A program made the position numbers and the translations under genes. Below the pieces are notes generated by a model that saw nothing but the letters and a program-made list of their open reading frames with translations, searched no databases and was not told the DNA's origin. From Bacillota bacterium (lineage in GTDB: Bacteria; Bacillota; UBA4882; UBA8346): a DNA stretch of 64,000 nt. The stretch covers positions 3,021 to 67,020 of the forward strand of contig JAEXFN010000041.1 of the NCBI GenBank assembly GCA_023400055.1, given 5' to 3'. Below, in pieces: positions 51,501 to 59,460 of the stretch. Within the stretch, counting starts at the first letter, position 1. Each line of letters begins with the position of its first letter.

Positions 51501-52085
51501 ATGGAACAATTCGGGATATCGCTATACGACGCCATCAGCGTGGCCATCGGGACCGCCGGGGCGGTCCTGTTGATTAAGAAAAGCATCTGGTGCTGGTGCT
51601 GCGGGATGATCTGCAACGTCATGTGGCTGTTTCTTTTTATGGAGCGGTCGCTGCTGATTGCCGCCGGTTTGCAAGTTACTTATTTCCTGTTTTCCGGTTA
51701 CGGGATTATCCGTTGGCGGCTGGAGCGGGTCCAAAAACCGATTCCGCCGTTACTAGAGCACACCGGCACGCTGATAGCGCTGGCCATCTTCGGCTTAGCC
51801 GTTCTGAAAACCAGGTTTACCGGACTGAACAGCTATTGCGAACTGCTGGCGGTGAGCTTGTTAATCGCCGCCAATTGGCTGACCGCCCGCCAACACCGTT
51901 ACTGTTGGTATTTCTGGATCAGTGGCGATCTGGTTTTTGGCCTGTTTCTGTGGAATGCCGGCATCTATGCGCTCTTTCTCATGCAGGTGATATACTTCTG
52001 CTTATCGGTGTGGGGATTGATTGCGTGGCGGAAAGCGAATGCCATAGCTGCCATGGATGCTCCTGCGCAGGACGTCGATGTCTGA
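51501..52085 (+). CDS. PnuC-like nicotinamide riboside/mononucleotide transporter
   Basis: A 194-residue membrane protein with about seven helices and the PnuC-type features WCWCCGMICNVMWLFLFMERSLL, QVTYFLFSGYGIIRW and LWNAGIYALFLMQVIYFCLSVWGLIAW. It would take up nicotinamide riboside or a related vitamin by facilitated diffusion. ATG 51501 follows an AAAGGAATGG ribosome site. No NAD-salvage genes are nearby and no riboswitch was seen upstream. Confidence 0.8.
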   Translation: MEQFGISLYDAISVAIGTAGAVLLIKKSIWCWCCGMICNVMWLFLFMERSLLIAAGLQVTYFLFSGYGIIRWRLERVQKPIPPLLEHTGTLIALAIFGLAVLKTRFTGLNSYCELLAVSLLIAANWLTARQHRYCWYFWISGDLVFGLFLWNAGIYALFLMQVIYFCLSVWGLIAWRKANAIAAMDAPAQDVDV

Positions 52086-52376
52086 CCGGTCCGGAAGCGC
52101 GCGCGCTCGATTCCTGCGGCTGATTGCTTTTCGAATATAATGTAACAAATGGACGATTCGCGAAAGTCGGCAGGAAGTAAGGGACGATTGCCGAAATAAC
52201 TAAATATTGGAAGGAAACCTTCGAAAAGCGCTCCCGAGTCCGGAAAAGCGAGGGTAAAGTCGCTGAAATCATTGGGTAGCGGGTTTCAGATTTGAAAAGA
52301 CTTTAACATGGCTTCTAATCAATGTGGCTTCTAACGGCGGGCGTTTTCCGTAAAATTAATTTATGAGGCAATCAAA

Positions 52377-53027
52377 ATGAGAAAAACGTTGAAAGATCCG
52401 CTCAGCGGCCTGATTCATTGCATCGGCATCGTTTTATCGGTGGCCGGCTTGGTCCTGCTCGTCGAACGCGGGTTGGCTTTGGACAGCACTTGGCTGGTGG
52501 TTAGCCTGGTTATTTTCGGCGTCAGCCTGATCCTGTTGTATACGGCCAGCACTCTGTATCACTGGCTGCCCTTGTCGGAGCGGGGAACGATGCTCCTGCG
52601 GAAGTTCGACCATGTGATGATTTTTCTATTGATCGCCGGGACTTATACGCCGATTTGCCTGGTGGCGTTGCGCGGGCCGTGGGGCTGGAGCCTGTTCGGC
52701 TGCGTCTGGGTTTTGGCGCTGTTGGGAATGGGCTTCAAGATCATCTGGTTCAATACTTACCGTTGGTTGAGCACCGCCATTTATATCGGAATGGGTTGGC
52801 TGGCCGTCGTGGCGATATGGCCGCTAGTCCAGCGGGTGCCCTTGGCCGGGTTGGGCTGGATGCTGGCCGGCGGCGTCTTTTATACCGTGGGCGCGGTGAT
52901 TTACGGCCGCAAACGGCCGGATCCCTGGCCCAAGGTATTCGGGTTTCATGAGCTATTCCACGTTTTCGTGCTGCTCGGAAGCATCAGCCATTTCTGGATG
53001 ATCTACCATTATATCGCGTTGTTGTAA
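52377..53027 (+). CDS. Hemolysin III / PAQR-family membrane protein
   Basis: A 216-residue seven-helix protein. It has the conserved metal-site residues of the family: Ser/His in LLYTASTLYHW, Asp in RKFDHVMIFLLIAGTYTPI, and the two His of FHELFHVFVLLGSISHFWMI. Family members affect membrane lipid homeostasis; haemolytic activity is not implied. It stands alone. Confidence 0.9.
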   Translation: MRKTLKDPLSGLIHCIGIVLSVAGLVLLVERGLALDSTWLVVSLVIFGVSLILLYTASTLYHWLPLSERGTMLLRKFDHVMIFLLIAGTYTPICLVALRGPWGWSLFGCVWVLALLGMGFKIIWFNTYRWLSTAIYIGMGWLAVVAIWPLVQRVPLAGLGWMLAGGVFYTVGAVIYGRKRPDPWPKVFGFHELFHVFVLLGSISHFWMIYHYIALL

Positions 53028-53048
53028 CAGTTTTAGGGGGGATGAGCC

Positions 53049-53174
53049 ATGGAAGAGACGGACGGAACCCACTGGATCAGCACCGCTAAATCGTTATTAT
53101 CCATCGACCGCAGCTGCGAATTTTTGGCGCAAAGCGATTGGGCCAACCGAGGGACCTGCGGAGGATGGCGATGA
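53049..53174 (+). pseudogene. N-terminal remnant of a GNAT acetyltransferase
   Basis: A 41-codon frame with a strong ribosome site (GGGGGG) whose residues HWISTAKSLLSIDRSCEFL and SDWANRG resemble the first 30 residues of many GNAT proteins (IStdkslLdldfihefLs.s.WA.g). It stops before any catalytic part and overlaps the start of the complete GNAT gene that follows. Most likely a truncated gene remnant; an expressed short peptide is the alternative. Confidence 0.5.
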
Positions 53175-53632
53175 CAACGATTCATATCGTCGAATTGCCG
53201 GTCGAAGGCCTGGACCGGCTGCGACCGTTGTGGGAAAGTTTGAAAGAGCACCATCTGGCCCGGTTCCGGCAGCCGTCTTTCCGGGCGGATATGGCCGGCA
53301 AAAGCTGGGACGAACGGAAACGCGAATTAATCCGGCCCGATAAAGCGCTGAAGATCGTGGCGGCGCAGACCGACGGACGGCTCATCGGCTACTGCATCGC
53401 GACGATCAGCGACGGCTGCCGGGGCGAGATCGACTCATTGTATGTCGCGGCGGATTTCCGCGGCCTGGCCGTCGGCACGCGTCTGGTCGAAGCGGTGTTG
53501 GGCTGGTTCGAGACCGCGGGGATCCGCGCCATTGCCATCAGTGTGGCTTACGGCAATGAGGAGGCGCTGCGTTTTTACGAGAAGTTCGGCTTTCAGCCGC
53601 GCAGTTATTGCTTGCAGCGGGTCGGAGGCTGA
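53171..53632 (+). CDS. GNAT-family N-acetyltransferase
   Basis: A 153-residue acetyltransferase. The acetyl-CoA loop is VAADFRGLAVGTRLVEAVLGWF, preceded by GEIDSLYV. YGNEEALRFYEKFGFQPRSY is the C-terminal GNAT signature. ATG 53171 lies 7 bases after CGGAGG, while an in-frame ATG 6 bases upstream is too close. Acetyl acceptor unknown. Confidence 0.88.
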   Translation: MTTIHIVELPVEGLDRLRPLWESLKEHHLARFRQPSFRADMAGKSWDERKRELIRPDKALKIVAAQTDGRLIGYCIATISDGCRGEIDSLYVAADFRGLAVGTRLVEAVLGWFETAGIRAIAISVAYGNEEALRFYEKFGFQPRSYCLQRVGG

Positions 53633-53846
53633 TCGGTCCTTAAAAGCCTTGCCCATTGCGAAAGGGACTCCGCTCCCGAATCGGGTTTGAGCGAAAAAAC
53701 AGGCTCCCGGGAGGAGAATTCCCGTTAAGATGGAATTAAGAACTGGAAAATAAACGGTCGCCGCCGGGAAAACCTTTAAAATGCGAGCCAATGGTTCAAA
53801 CTAGGGGATGGGCGGGCGACTCTTTTGGCGAGGAGGTCTGCGGAAA

Positions 53847-54695
53847 ATGAAATTCTTTAAATATCATGCTTTGGGCAATGATTATATCGTCATCGACCCC
53901 AACCGGGAGCGGTTCAATTTGACGGTCCACAATATCAAGCTGGTCTGCCACCGCAATTTCGGCGTCGGCTCCGATGGCATCCTTTACGGACCGGAATTGA
54001 CGGAGGACGGCGCTTTCGGCCTGCGCATCTTCAATCCCGACGGCAGCGAGGCCGAGAAGAGCGGCAACGGCATCCGGATCTTCTCCCGTTACCTGGTGGA
54101 GGCCGGATACGCTAAAACCCGTTCCTTCAGCCTGAACACGCTCGGCGGCAAAGTCGCGGTGGCGGTGCTGTCGGAGCGGGCCGATCTTTTCAAAGTGGAT
54201 ATGGGGACGGTCACCTTTCAGAGCGAGCGGATTCCGGTGAGCGGCCCGCCGCGCGAGATGGTCGACCAGCCGCTGGAAGTGGGCGGTGCGACCTACCGGG
54301 CGACCTGCCTCTCCATCGGCAATCCCCATTGCGTGATTCCGCTGCCCGAGATCTCTCGCGAACTGGCGCTGGCGATCGGCCCGGCGGTGGAGAACCATCC
54401 GCTCTTCCCCAACAAGATCAATCTGCAATTGCTCAAGCTGATCGATCGGCGGCGGATCCAGATCGAGATCTGGGAACGGGGCGCCGGTTATACGCTGGCC
54501 TCGGGCAGCAGCAGTTGCGCGGCGGCCTGCGCCGCCCATCGCCTGGGCCTGGTCGACCCGGAGCTGACCGTGGCCATGCCGGGCGGGGAGATCGGCATCG
54601 CCATCCAGCCGGACGGCCATGTCCTGATGACCGGGCCGGTGACGGCCGTGGCTGCGGGCGAACTGGCGGCCGATCTGGCGGCGCAGTTGGAATAA
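53847..54695 (+). CDS. DapF-like epimerase family protein lacking both catalytic cysteines
   Basis: A 282-residue protein with the diaminopimelate epimerase fold: KFFKYHALGNDYIVID, FNPDGSEAEKSGNGIRIF, IGNPHCV and WERGAGYTLASGSSS. In true DapF the motifs are SGNGxRC and ACGxG with two catalytic Cys. Here they are Ile78 and Ser219, and the GAGET glutamate is Tyr215. Cys224 lies five residues beyond the normal catalytic position. It therefore probably does not epimerise diaminopimelate by the known two-base mechanism; it may be a divergent isomerase. GAGGAGGT precedes ATG 53847. Confidence 0.85.
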   Translation: MKFFKYHALGNDYIVIDPNRERFNLTVHNIKLVCHRNFGVGSDGILYGPELTEDGAFGLRIFNPDGSEAEKSGNGIRIFSRYLVEAGYAKTRSFSLNTLGGKVAVAVLSERADLFKVDMGTVTFQSERIPVSGPPREMVDQPLEVGGATYRATCLSIGNPHCVIPLPEISRELALAIGPAVENHPLFPNKINLQLLKLIDRRRIQIEIWERGAGYTLASGSSSCAAACAAHRLGLVDPELTVAMPGGEIGIAIQPDGHVLMTGPVTAVAAGELAADLAAQLE

Positions 54696-54719
54696 ACTTT
54701 ACAGCAGGGGAGCACACGA

Positions 54720-55250
54720 ATGCCTTTCGCCATTGAACTGCTTTTCGACGCGGAGTTTGACCGCCGGGTGCGCGATGTCTGGCAAAAATACGCCCGAGCC
54801 GGGGTCAGTTCCTATTTATACGAATCCGACGCCCGTCCCCACGTGACGATGGCGGTCTTCGACCAGCTGAAGCTGGAGGAGTGCCAGAACCATCTGGAGC
54901 GCTTCGTCCGGCAGAGCCGCTTCTTCCCGCTGGTCTTTTCGCACCTGGGTGTCTTTCACTCCGAAAAAAACGTGGTCTTTCTGGGGCCGACCGTGACCCC
55001 GGAGTTGCTGACGATGCAGCGTAACTTCCACAAGCTGTTCATGCCGTTCATCGAGCACGAATGGCCCGATTACCACGAGGGGCGCTGGGTTCCCCACTGC
55101 ACGCTGGGGATGGACATTCCGGCCGCCAAGATCCCGGAGGCGGTGGCCATCGCCATGCCCATCGAACTGCCGCTGGAATGCCGGATCCAGGAGGTCGGCA
55201 TCTTCGAGTTCCGCCCGGTGCGCCATTTATGCGTGTACAAACTGGAATGA
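54720..55250 (+). CDS. 2H phosphoesterase (2'-5' RNA ligase/LigT family)
   Basis: A 176-residue protein with the two HxT motifs of the family, H41-V-T43 (ARPHVTM) and H126-C-T128 (VPHCTLG). It would hydrolyse cyclic phosphodiesters on RNA ends or nucleotides. GGGGAG precedes the ATG; it follows the DapF-like gene by 24 bases, so they form an operon that ends in the terminator at 55291. Confidence 0.85.
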   Translation: MPFAIELLFDAEFDRRVRDVWQKYARAGVSSYLYESDARPHVTMAVFDQLKLEECQNHLERFVRQSRFFPLVFSHLGVFHSEKNVVFLGPTVTPELLTMQRNFHKLFMPFIEHEWPDYHEGRWVPHCTLGMDIPAAKIPEAVAIAMPIELPLECRIQEVGIFEFRPVRHLCVYKLE

Positions 55251-55290
55251 CCGCTCGTCCGCTGGCCGTCCAGAATATTTGCGCGATTCA

Positions 55291-55318
55291 AAATTCGGAT
55301 AATCTCCGAATTTTTTTA
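55291..55318 (+). terminator. Terminator of the dapF-like/ligT operon
   Basis: AAATTCGG and CCGAATTT form a perfect 8-bp stem with a 7-base loop; the T-run continues to seven T in total. Confidence 0.85.
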
Positions 55319-55336
55319 TTGGCCGAGGTCGATTTC

Positions 55337-55494
55337 AGGATGCGGATTGATATTTTTTGGATACGAAAACGATACTTCAGGTCCGGCTTTTCGCGATATA
55401 ATATCAAGTATGAAAGTTGTCTTTCATTAGAGAGTCCGTCGGTGAAACCGACGGACTTCGGTCATGGGTCAAAGCTTACGTTGCTCATGTCCCC
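55337..55494 (+). repeat. Interspersed repeat family I, copy 3
   Basis: Shares the core from GATACGAAAACGATACTTCAG through TATAAT to the hairpin (55433-55457) and the tail ending CTCATGTCCC with copy 2, but not the upstream 40 bases. Its hairpin loop reads GAA rather than GAT or ATT. Confidence 0.85.
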
Positions 55495-55597
55495 ATTATC
55501 TATGCGGAGCTAACTTGATAATCATCGGGATTGCGATTCATGCATCGAAAAGAATTGTCCGCCGGAATAAAAAGATCGTCCGGCAATGATCGCAGTA

Positions 55598-55827
55598 GTT
55601 ACTTTACTAACAGAAGATCCTCCGGTGGTGATCGGGGAGTTGCTTTAGTAACAGAATATCCTCCGGCAGCAACCGCCGCAGTTGCTTTCGTAGCGGAAGA
55701 TCCTCCGGTAATGGCGGAAGATCCTTCGATAGTGATCGCGGGAGTTGCTTTCGTAATAAAAGATCCTCCGACAGTGACCGCCATAGTTATTTTAGTAATG
55801 AAAGATGGTCTGGCCGAGGCTGGCGCG
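55598..55827 (+). repeat. Tandem array, 42-base (2 x 21) unit
   Basis: Units beginning GTT(G/A)CTTT at 55598, 55639, 55681 and 55744, with GTTATTTTAG at 55786; spacings 41, 42, 63 and 42. The inner AGATCCTCCG motif repeats on the same ladder. Confidence 0.8.
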
Positions 55828-55954
55828 GCCGTTTCGGTGATTTATTGAGCGGGGGCCGAAGCTTCAGGCAGGAAATATCTGGTTGACCGCGAAATGGTTA
55901 ACCGATGCGATCGGATCCGGTCGGTCATTCGAGTCGCGAAAGGGAGGGTCGATG

Positions 55955-57988
55955 ATGGAGCCTTATCTGTTTGAGGTGCTTGTCGCGTTGCTGGCGGTGG
56001 CGCTGGGATTATGGCTGCTGGGTTTGCGGGTGATTCCCGTCAATAAGGTGGGGATCGTCGAGAAATGGTGGTCCTTCAGGGGATCGCTGAATGAGCAGAT
56101 CATCGCCTTGAACCGGGAGGCCGGTTTTCAGCCGGAGGTGCTGCGGGGCGGGATTCATTTCCGGACGCCGCTGATGTTCCGGGTGCACATGGCGCCGCTG
56201 GTGACCATTCCCCAGGGCCAGTTGGCGTACGTGTTCGCCCGGGATGGCCAACCGCTGGAGCCCATTCAGACGCTGGGGCGGATCGTCGCCGAGGGCAACA
56301 ATTTCCAGAACGTGCGCGGTTTCCTGGCCGGCGGCGGGCAACGGGGCCCGCAGCGGGGGATCATCCGCGAGGGAACCTATGCCTTCAACCTGGCCCAATT
56401 CGTGGTCATCAGCGAGAGCCAGGTCTATTATCTGCCCATGGGCGACAAGTCGGAGGAGGCGGCGGTCAAGGACATGGCGGAACTGCTCCGCGAGCGCAAA
56501 GGCTTCCGGCCCGTGATCATCCAGGGGGCCGACGACAAGGTCGGGATCATCACTATTCACGACGGCCCGTCCCTGCCCAAGGAAGACATCATCGCCCCGG
56601 CGGTCGGCGAGAACGTCCTGGAGCCGGCGACTTACCACAACAACTTTCAGGACCCCGAGAAATTCTTGCGGGCGGGCGGTTTCCGGGGCCGCCAGCACCA
56701 GGTGCTGGTCGAGGGGACCTATTTCGTCAACCGGCTCTTCGCCACGGTGGAGCTGATCAATAAAATCGTCATCGAGGTGGGCTTCGTCGGGGTGGTCGTC
56801 TCCTATATCGGGCCCAAGGGGGTGGACGCCAGCGGCGAGGATTATAAACACGGCGAGCTGGTGGAGAAGGGTTCCAAGGGCGTCTGGAGCAGTCCGCTGA
56901 TGCCCGGGAAGTACGCCTTCAACACCTACGCCGGGCAGATCATCCGCGTCCCGACCACCAACATCATTCTGAAATGGATCTCCAGCGAAAGCGGCAACCA
57001 CCTGTACGATGAGAATCTCAAGGAGGTCAGCCTGATCACCAAGGACGCCTTCGAGCCCTCGCTGCCGCTGTCGGTGGTGATGCACATCGATTACCGCAAG
57101 GCGCCGCTGGTGATCCAGCGCTTCGGCGACATCAAGCGGCTGGTCGATCAGACCCTGGACCCGATGGTCTCGGCGTACTTCAAGAACATCGGCCAGACCA
57201 AGACGCTGATCGAGCTGATTCAGGAGCGGAGCGACATTCAGCAGAAAGCCTCGCAGGAGATGAAGTCCAAGTTCGAGCATTACAACCTGGAGCTGGAAGA
57301 GGTGCTGATCGGGACCCCGTCGGCCTCGGCCAACGACAACAAGATCGAATTCATCCTGGCCCAGTTGCGCGAGCGGCAGATCGCCATCGAGCAGGTGGAG
57401 ACCTATTCCAAACAGCAGATCGCCGCCGCCAAACAGAAGGAGCTGAACGAGGCGCAATCCCGGGCGGCCCAACAACGCTTCCTGACCGAATCGGAGATCA
57501 ACATTCAGATCGAGGGCAACCAGGGCCGGGCCGAATACCAGCGTTCGCTGCAGCAGGCCGCCAAGATCAAGGCGCTGGCCGCCGCGGAATCGGAACGGGA
57601 AGCGCGGATCGGCATCGGCAAGGCCATCGCCGTCGAGGAGCAGGTGCGCTCCTACGGCAACTCGCAATACCTGGTGGTTCAGGATGTCATGCAGAAGTTC
57701 GCCACGGCCATCGAGAACTCCAAGGTGGAGATCGTCCCCAAGACGGTGGTCACCATGGGCGCGCCGGACGGCAACAACGGCGCCAATGCCTTCCAGATGC
57801 TCTTGGGCCTGTTGCTCGGCGAAAAACTGGGCGGCCCCAACGCGGCGGCAGCGGGTGCCTCTTCCAGCGCCGAAATCGAACGGCTCAAACGCTCGATCCT
57901 GAAATCGCTGGAAGAGAAGGCCGAGGCCACCAACGAGATTATCGGCGAGACCGTGCAGAAAGCCGCTCCGGCCCAGGAAGAGAAGTGA
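55955..57988 (+). CDS. SPFH/flotillin-like membrane scaffold protein
   Basis: A 677-residue protein. One N-terminal membrane helix (LFEVLVALLAVALGLWLLGL) is followed by an SPFH (band 7) region with repeated beta-segments (VGIVEKWW, GVVVSYIG, SVVMHIDYRKAP). A long Glu/Ala/Gln-rich coiled coil at about 460-600 and a Gly/Ala-rich tail with a final helix (EIERLKRSILKSLEEKAEATNEIIGE) complete it. Such proteins organise membrane microdomains and protease or transporter assemblies. It is longer than typical flotillins. ATG 55955 has GGAGG 7 bases upstream. No NfeD partner gene is adjacent. Confidence 0.85.
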   Translation: MEPYLFEVLVALLAVALGLWLLGLRVIPVNKVGIVEKWWSFRGSLNEQIIALNREAGFQPEVLRGGIHFRTPLMFRVHMAPLVTIPQGQLAYVFARDGQPLEPIQTLGRIVAEGNNFQNVRGFLAGGGQRGPQRGIIREGTYAFNLAQFVVISESQVYYLPMGDKSEEAAVKDMAELLRERKGFRPVIIQGADDKVGIITIHDGPSLPKEDIIAPAVGENVLEPATYHNNFQDPEKFLRAGGFRGRQHQVLVEGTYFVNRLFATVELINKIVIEVGFVGVVVSYIGPKGVDASGEDYKHGELVEKGSKGVWSSPLMPGKYAFNTYAGQIIRVPTTNIILKWISSESGNHLYDENLKEVSLITKDAFEPSLPLSVVMHIDYRKAPLVIQRFGDIKRLVDQTLDPMVSAYFKNIGQTKTLIELIQERSDIQQKASQEMKSKFEHYNLELEEVLIGTPSASANDNKIEFILAQLRERQIAIEQVETYSKQQIAAAKQKELNEAQSRAAQQRFLTESEINIQIEGNQGRAEYQRSLQQAAKIKALAAAESEREARIGIGKAIAVEEQVRSYGNSQYLVVQDVMQKFATAIENSKVEIVPKTVVTMGAPDGNNGANAFQMLLGLLLGEKLGGPNAAAAGASSSAEIERLKRSILKSLEEKAEATNEIIGETVQKAAPAQEEK

Positions 57989-58251
57989 GCGGGCCGGTCG
58001 GCCGGCCGCGACGGAGGAACCGGCCCGCCCGGAAAAAGCCGGCGCGCTGGATCTTGCGCAACGGTTCGTTTTACGGTAAGATTAACCCAATCGTAATCTT
58101 CCGACCATACCGCGGCCGGCCAAACTATGCTAAAGTAATGTGTTATAGACGCGTTGGCAGCCGGTTGATGAGCAAGTTTGCGCCGAGCCGTCAAGGCGAA
58201 AGCGCTTATAAGGATCAAACGGTATGGATATTTTAGATTGAGGTGATTCAC

Positions 58252-59337
58252 ATGGAACGGAAACTGCGCGTGGGAATCGTGGGCGGAACCGGCATGGTCG
58301 GGCAGCGCTTCGTTTCCCTGCTGGCGGAGCATCCCTGGTTCGAAGTGGCCGCCATTGCGGCCAGCGAGCGGTCGGCCGGCAAAACCTACCGGGAGGCGGT
58401 CGCCGATCGCTGGAGCATGGCCGGACCGGTGCCCGAGGCGATCGGCCGGATCCGGGTGCAAAACGCCGCCGCCGTCGCGGCGGTCTGCGAAGGGGTGGAC
58501 TTCGTTTTCTGCGCGGTCGACATGAATAAGGATGAGACCAAGGCGCTGGAGGAACGTTACGCCAAGGCGGAGACGCCGGTGGTCTCCAATAATTCGGCCC
58601 ACCGTTTCACGCCGGACGTGCCGATGCTGGTGCCGGAGATCAATCCCGAGCATCTGGCGATCATCCCCAAGCAACGGGCCCGGCTGGGCGCGCAGCGGGG
58701 CTTCATCGCCGTGAAACCCAATTGCTCCATTCAGAGTTATGTCCCGCCGCTCCATGTGCTGAAAGAATTTCAGCCCACCAAGGTCAATGTCTGCACTTAT
58801 CAGGCGATCTCCGGCGCGGGCAAAACCTTTAAGGATTGGCCGGAGATGATCGACAACGTGATTCCCTTCATCAAGGGCGAAGAGGAGAAGAGCGAGCAGG
58901 AGCCGCTCAAGATCTGGGGCCGGATCGAGGGGGACGCCATCGTCAAGGCGGCGCAACCGGTAATCTCCGCCCAGTGTATCCGGGTGCCGGTCGCCGACGG
59001 CCATCTGGCCGCGGTCTCGGTCAGTTTCGCCCGGAAACCGAGCCAAGCGGAGATCCTCGAACGCTGGGCCGCTTTCAAGGGCCGGCCGCAGGAGCTGAAA
59101 CTGCCGAGCGCTCCGGAGCAATTCGTCAAGTATTTCGAGGAGGAGAGCCGGCCCCAGACCAAACTGGACCGCGATTTCGACAAGGGAATGGGGATCACCA
59201 TCGGCCGCTTGCGCGAGGACCCGCTCTTCGACTACAAGTTCGTGGCCCTTTCCCACAATACCCTGCGCGGCGCCGCCGGCGGCGGGGTACTCACCGCCGA
59301 GCTGCTGGTCGCCGAAGGATATATTCAAGCCAAGTAA
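58252..59337 (+). CDS. asd: Aspartate-semialdehyde dehydrogenase
   Basis: A 361-residue enzyme of the archaeal/fungal-type branch: GIVGGTGMVGQRFV for NADP binding, active-site C158 in VKPNCSIQSYV, and the acid/base His region RVPVADGHLAAVSV. It reduces aspartyl phosphate to the semialdehyde, the branch point for lysine, threonine, methionine and diaminopimelate. ATG 58252 follows GAGGTGA. No lysine riboswitch or T-box was recognised in the 260-base leader. Ends in a strong terminator. Confidence 0.93.
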   Translation: MERKLRVGIVGGTGMVGQRFVSLLAEHPWFEVAAIAASERSAGKTYREAVADRWSMAGPVPEAIGRIRVQNAAAVAAVCEGVDFVFCAVDMNKDETKALEERYAKAETPVVSNNSAHRFTPDVPMLVPEINPEHLAIIPKQRARLGAQRGFIAVKPNCSIQSYVPPLHVLKEFQPTKVNVCTYQAISGAGKTFKDWPEMIDNVIPFIKGEEEKSEQEPLKIWGRIEGDAIVKAAQPVISAQCIRVPVADGHLAAVSVSFARKPSQAEILERWAAFKGRPQELKLPSAPEQFVKYFEEESRPQTKLDRDFDKGMGITIGRLREDPLFDYKFVALSHNTLRGAAGGGVLTAELLVAEGYIQAK

Positions 59338-59377
59338 AATAGGGCGGGAGTCCATTAAGCCATTGAAAGACAGTGAA

Positions 59378-59407
59378 AGCAGGAACGGCGATCGTTCCTG
59401 CTTTTTA
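59378..59407 (+). terminator. Terminator of asd
   Basis: AGCAGGAACG and CGTTCCTGCT pair perfectly (10 bp) around GCGAT, followed by a T-run. Confidence 0.9.
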
Positions 59408-59460
59408 TGTGCCGTCCGCGCCGCCGGTCCGGATCCCCGCCGCCCGGGAAGCTGGTTTTT

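Larger units (their letters stand above)
55251..55954. other. Intergenic region with terminator, family I repeat and tandem array
   Basis: Holds a terminator (55291-55318), a family I copy (55337-55494), a 28-base sequence shared with 14012 (55497-55524) and a 42-base-unit array (55598-55827). The open frame across the array is explained by its repeat length; no gene supported. Confidence 0.65.

Noticed and set aside
52086..52376. Possible gene or RNA between the PnuC-like and hemolysin III genes
   Set aside because: No open frame with ribosome site, no strong hairpin and no match to the local repeat families.
55531..55848. 105-codon open frame with 14-residue repeats
   Set aside because: Explained by the 42-base tandem array; no clear ribosome site and no domain.
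56009..57667. 550-codon minus-strand frame opposite the SPFH gene
   Set aside because: Same shadow effect; low-complexity Leu/Asp/Arg-rich translation without domain.
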